This document shows positions 5,595 to 8,960 of a stretch of DNA of 8,960 nt, piece after piece (within the stretch, counting starts at the first letter, position 1; every line of letters starts with the position of its first letter). The notes under the pieces were generated by a model. It was not told the origin of the DNA. It ran no database searches and saw only the letters and a program-made list of their open reading frames with translations. Origin of the DNA: Planctomycetota bacterium (GTDB lineage: Bacteria; Planctomycetota; UBA8742; SKZP01; JAIOTL01); assembly GCA_021106775.1 (NCBI GenBank), contig JAIOTL010000176.1, positions 1 through 8,960 on the forward strand. Reading direction: 5' to 3'. The position numbers and the translations under genes are program-made.

Positions 5595-8500
5595 TCATTG
5601 TTTTTTGCGGAAATGCAGCTTTTTGCTTTCAATTTCATCATATTTTTCAGCCATCTCGCGCCATTTATTATATTCAGAAACCTTTATTCGCGATTTCTTA
5701 TAAACCTGACGATAAACCAGTGTTATGCAGTTTTTACCTGTCTTAACCTCGAAAATTAAGTCGATAAACTCACTTTCAATTCGAGTAGTCTGCGGAATCT
5801 TCACAATTTCGTAATTAGCTGGATATTGTATCTCAATGCTGTATTCGCTGATGTTCGGCGGATTAAGAATTATGTCGAATCGACGCTCTGCAAGCTGAAT
5901 ATTTTCATCGCTGAGAAATTCCCCGGGCTTTAACATTGGCATCACAACCAACTCATCCGCTTTCATACTCGCAAAGTTCTTGATTCGTGCTTTATAGCTG
6001 TATTCAACCTTTTCAGTCTGATTATACACATCGAAAAATTTTATGTCCGAGATTTCAGTTTCAGGAAACATCGACGTATAATATTTTACGATTTCTGGTA
6101 AAATTTTCGATTTCTGCTCGTATTTGCGTCTGACATATGGCTCCCAGCTTCCGTTGTAGAACAAACTAACCTCAGCATCAGCAGCTCCGTCTTCGGAAAG
6201 CGTAATTATCATCGACTTTTTCTGCATGTTTTCGTTAATATTCGTTTTCGGAGTCTCAGCAATAATCCCCTTGTTATCCTTGATAATTATTACTTGCGCG
6301 CCGGTGTCATATTCAGGAAGTATGTCAAATGGATGAAATTCCGCGGTACCATCAAGATATTTCATGCTCCCATCAGGCATCTCGACTACCGAAATCATGT
6401 GATTGAAATGCCCTATCATAGGAAGCGTTACGTCTTCGCGACTTCTGCGCATCGTTAGATTAATCATCACCGGGTACGCTTTCACGTCAAGCAGCTTCAA
6501 CATTGTAATCATCAAAATCGATTTATCCTTACAATCGCCAAATTGTCTGTTCAAAATTGTATCAGCAGTAAACGGTTTGTATCCATGTATGCCGAAAACC
6601 CATTCAGCATCATATCGAATCTTGTTCGTGATAAAATAATAAATCGCTTGTATTTTCGATTCGATAGATTCCAGGTCTTCGGTTAATTCAGCCACTTTCT
6701 TTCGTATGTTTTCTGTTACATTCGTCTGATGCTTGATAAGATTTGTGTACCATTTCGCAAACTCATCCCAGCTTTGATATGTCGAAATCTCAAGATAATC
6801 AACAATTTCGGTAAGTTCGGGAATATCTGCTTCAGGCTCAAGCGCATCGATATTGTCGAACGTCCAATCATAAATAACTTTATTGTTCTCAGCATCATTG
6901 GTGATTTTGGCGGATTTTGCGGTTGCATCTGGATAAATCCTGAAATTTCGAGATTTCGGTAAACAGTACGTCAGTTTCGCTCTTTTAGCAGGCACTTCCC
7001 ACGTGAAAAAATATCTGTCTCCGTAATAATCTCCGAAAACTCCGCGATTCTTGATGTTCATTTCCGCAGCAAGCTCAATTATATCACCTACTTTTAGCAT
7101 CCCGAAATAAACCCATCCATCCTCAACTAATGCATTTTCAATGCTTCCGTCATTTTTATGCACCCGGGCAATGTAAATCCGACCGTCGTTGAAGCCAATC
7201 GGGAAATCCTCAGCATATTCATATACACCCTCATCGTTGGTAATCCGCTTGGCATAATAAATCACCTTTTTATAACGACCATCAGGCTCAATGTTGAAAA
7301 TTTCATGATTGTATACAATCTCGATTGGAAAATCCTTGCGAAACTCTTCTTTCCGCGCATCGGCAATCAGTTTCGTAACATCATCAAAAAACTGTTGTTC
7401 ATACTCGACTTTGTCCGCATTTTTATGCTGAAAATACTCTTGAAGCTCAAGGATTTGCGGATTCAAAGCAAGTGCTTTCAACCATGCTTTCTCTGCCGAC
7501 TCAACATCGTCAAGATAATAATGAAAATTTCCAAGTCGATACCAGTGCATGCAGTCATCAGGGCAAATTTCAATCAATTTTAAGGTTTCATCAAGTGCTT
7601 TCTGATTTTCACCTCTGCCAACATAATGTCGGAATAGCATATTTAATGCATCAAAATTGTATGGATTCATCGAAATAAGCTTAAGATATAGTTCCAAAGC
7701 ATCAGAATCTTGTCCGACTTTTTCTAATAAATCCGCATATCTCAAGGAGAATTTATAAGCATCATGCTGAGAGTAAAGCATCTTCACAACATCATGCTGA
7801 ATTACTGAATTATTCTTAAGTAAATACTGCAAAGTGAAATAATCTGCCTTCTTCGACTGCCACAATTGCATAGTGGATTTATCCAGCAGTGCTTTCTCAA
7901 TGTCCCAATTGCGCATATTGTAATATTTTTGACGCAAATCGAAAAGAATGCTCTGGTTGTTCACGAGTTTTCGTGCTGTCTCCAGATATTTCTCGACCTT
8001 GAATTGGTTTGATAATTTCAGGTAGAATTTCGCTAATTCGACCGTCGGTGCAGCAATTGCAGGATCATATTCACAAGCTTTCAGAAGCATTTTACGCTTA
8101 AAATTCAATTGTCGTTCATACTTCGACTTCTTTTCATCCACGCTCCACATCGCTGCATAATACGCAAGTATCGAATTCTCAGGTGAAGTTTGAATCGACC
8201 TTTGAAGCAGGATTTTAGGTACAAAATTTTTCGGCTCCTGGGTTTCAAAGTATTTTTGGAGGAAAGCGAGAATCAACAAATCAAAACTTGAACCTTTTTC
8301 ATCCAATTTTTTCTCAAATTCACTTGTAATATCACACTTGAATTCCTCCTTGAATCCATGTTGTGAATCTTTCTTTTTCCAACATTTTTTCGCAATGTCA
8401 AAATTTGTCCACCATTTCTCATCAGTATCAAGCACAGACAGAAACTTGTGTTCTCTGCCGTTGACATCCGTAATCCGCGTCCTGCTCAGGAATTCATCAT

Positions 8501-8960
8501 TACTCGAATTACCCCATTTCATCAGAACAATACTCAAACCTGGTGTAAAACTAAGCGGAAAAACGTCCTGGTCTATCCGTAATCGTCGATTTATGTCTTT
8601 TCTATAAACATTCTCACCATTTACAGAACACGCGAACGAACCTGTGCTTGAAACGCGAAACGTAGCATTTTGACTTGTTTTTGACGAATTCTCAACTATC
8701 GCAGCGGTATAGACACAGGTTTCTTCAAAAGGTTCTACAAGCTTTGCAAAATCCAATGTGCCGAAGAAAGGTTCAAACGCCACCGTCCGCCAGCTGATGC
8801 TTCTTGCAGCACCCTCGACCTTTTCATCACGTATTGGTAAAAGACTTTCAGGCGGATATTCAACCAGCATCCCTGTGTTTGTGTTGTTGCGGAAAGGTCC
8901 AATAATCTGCCAATCTGTGATGAAATTCATACCTTCGGAAGTTTTCTTCGCAAGCTCGAA
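5595..8960 (-). CDS. Large TPR protein with DUF3857 and transglutaminase-like domain (5' end cut by the window edge)
   Basis: The visible 1,121 codons run open to the right edge. Numbering below is from ATG complement 8928-8930 (1,111 residues). The start is probably outside: ten more in-frame codons without a stop precede this ATG, no signal peptide follows it, and WQIIGPFRN at residue 7 resembles an internal segment in similar proteins. Residues 65-160 look like a beta-sandwich (FACSVNGENVYR, DQDVFPLSFTPG, TRITDVNGRE). Residues 395-500 hold TPR-like helices (ALELYLKLISMNPYNFDAL; SAEKAWLKALALNP). Residues 535-700 match DUF3857. Residues 750-865 are a transglutaminase-like core with the full Cys-His-Asp triad: Cys800 in FGDCKDKS, His844 in FNHMISVV, Asp860 in YLDGTA. 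The C-terminal 220 residues are beta-rich. Such proteins are typically exported; the activity (peptidase or transferase) is unproven. The stop is TGA, backed by TAA two codons on. Confidence 0.9.
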   Translation of the reverse strand, partial: FELAKKTSEGMNFITDWQIIGPFRNNTNTGMLVEYPPESLLPIRDEKVEGAARSISWRTVAFEPFFGTLDFAKLVEPFEETCVYTAAIVENSSKTSQNATFRVSSTGSFACSVNGENVYRKDINRRLRIDQDVFPLSFTPGLSIVLMKWGNSSNDEFLSRTRITDVNGREHKFLSVLDTDEKWWTNFDIAKKCWKKKDSQHGFKEEFKCDITSEFEKKLDEKGSSFDLLILAFLQKYFETQEPKNFVPKILLQRSIQTSPENSILAYYAAMWSVDEKKSKYERQLNFKRKMLLKACEYDPAIAAPTVELAKFYLKLSNQFKVEKYLETARKLVNNQSILFDLRQKYYNMRNWDIEKALLDKSTMQLWQSKKADYFTLQYLLKNNSVIQHDVVKMLYSQHDAYKFSLRYADLLEKVGQDSDALELYLKLISMNPYNFDALNMLFRHYVGRGENQKALDETLKLIEICPDDCMHWYRLGNFHYYLDDVESAEKAWLKALALNPQILELQEYFQHKNADKVEYEQQFFDDVTKLIADARKEEFRKDFPIEIVYNHEIFNIEPDGRYKKVIYYAKRITNDEGVYEYAEDFPIGFNDGRIYIARVHKNDGSIENALVEDGWVYFGMLKVGDIIELAAEMNIKNRGVFGDYYGDRYFFTWEVPAKRAKLTYCLPKSRNFRIYPDATAKSAKITNDAENNKVIYDWTFDNIDALEPEADIPELTEIVDYLEISTYQSWDEFAKWYTNLIKHQTNVTENIRKKVAELTEDLESIESKIQAIYYFITNKIRYDAEWVFGIHGYKPFTADTILNRQFGDCKDKSILMITMLKLLDVKAYPVMINLTMRRSREDVTLPMIGHFNHMISVVEMPDGSMKYLDGTAEFHPFDILPEYDTGAQVIIIKDNKGIIAETPKTNINENMQKKSMIITLSEDGAADAEVSLFYNGSWEPYVRRKYEQKSKILPEIVKYYTSMFPETEISDIKFFDVYNQTEKVEYSYKARIKNFASMKADELVVMPMLKPGEFLSDENIQLAERRFDIILNPPNISEYSIEIQYPANYEIVKIPQTTRIESEFIDLIFEVKTGKNCITLVYRQVYKKSRIKVSEYNKWREMAEKYDEIESKKLHFRKKQ

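Noticed and set aside
5595..5597. TGA at the end of the large gene as a second selenocysteine codon
   Set aside because: Only one codon follows before a TAA, and there is no redox motif or conserved C-terminal Cys/Sec context.
7158..7583. A 141-codon plus-strand open frame inside the large minus-strand gene
   Set aside because: It lies opposite the DUF3857/TPR region, has no ribosome binding site, and its composition is that of a shadow frame of the real gene.

Overview
The window is AT-rich, gene-dense bacterial chromosome. Two genes for secreted, probably outer-membrane, beta-barrel proteins and a large TPR/DUF3857/transglutaminase protein point to a Gram-negative bacterium. I would place it loosely in the Bacteroidota/Ignavibacteriota/Kapabacteria (FCB) part of the tree, but this is inferred from protein style only. 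The selD gene has an in-frame UGA at its catalytic position, so the organism should also carry a selenocysteine insertion system (selA, selB, selC) elsewhere.

Layout: a lipid kinase of the diacylglycerol-kinase family (cut by the left edge) and rpsG (ribosomal protein S7) lie head-to-tail on the minus strand. A 304-bp divergent region follows, then selD (selenophosphate synthetase) on plus. selD converges on a minus-strand gene for a secreted barrel-like protein of 302 residues. Divergent from that gene is rpsL (ribosomal protein S12), ended by a clear terminator, and then a second secreted barrel-like protein of 456-457 residues on plus. The latter converges on a minus-strand gene of more than 1,120 codons that runs off the right edge.

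The usual str operon (rpsL-rpsG-fusA) is broken here: rpsL and rpsG lie about 2.6 kb apart, on opposite strands, with selD and a barrel gene between them, and a lipid kinase gene sits where fusA is often found. rpsG may have acquired its own structured leader. Both convergent gene junctions hold dispersed palindromic repeats of the TGTCATTC type, which may double as bidirectional terminators.

Most of the window is ordinary housekeeping sequence. The points worth a second look are the Sec-type SelD, whose N-terminus is lost if UGA is read as stop; the split str operon; an arginine at the streptomycin-associated position 88 of S12; the repeats at both convergent junctions; and a near-identical 21-bp stretch in the signal-peptide regions of the two barrel genes. 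I found no CRISPR array, tRNA, rRNA, transposase, phage gene or defence system.
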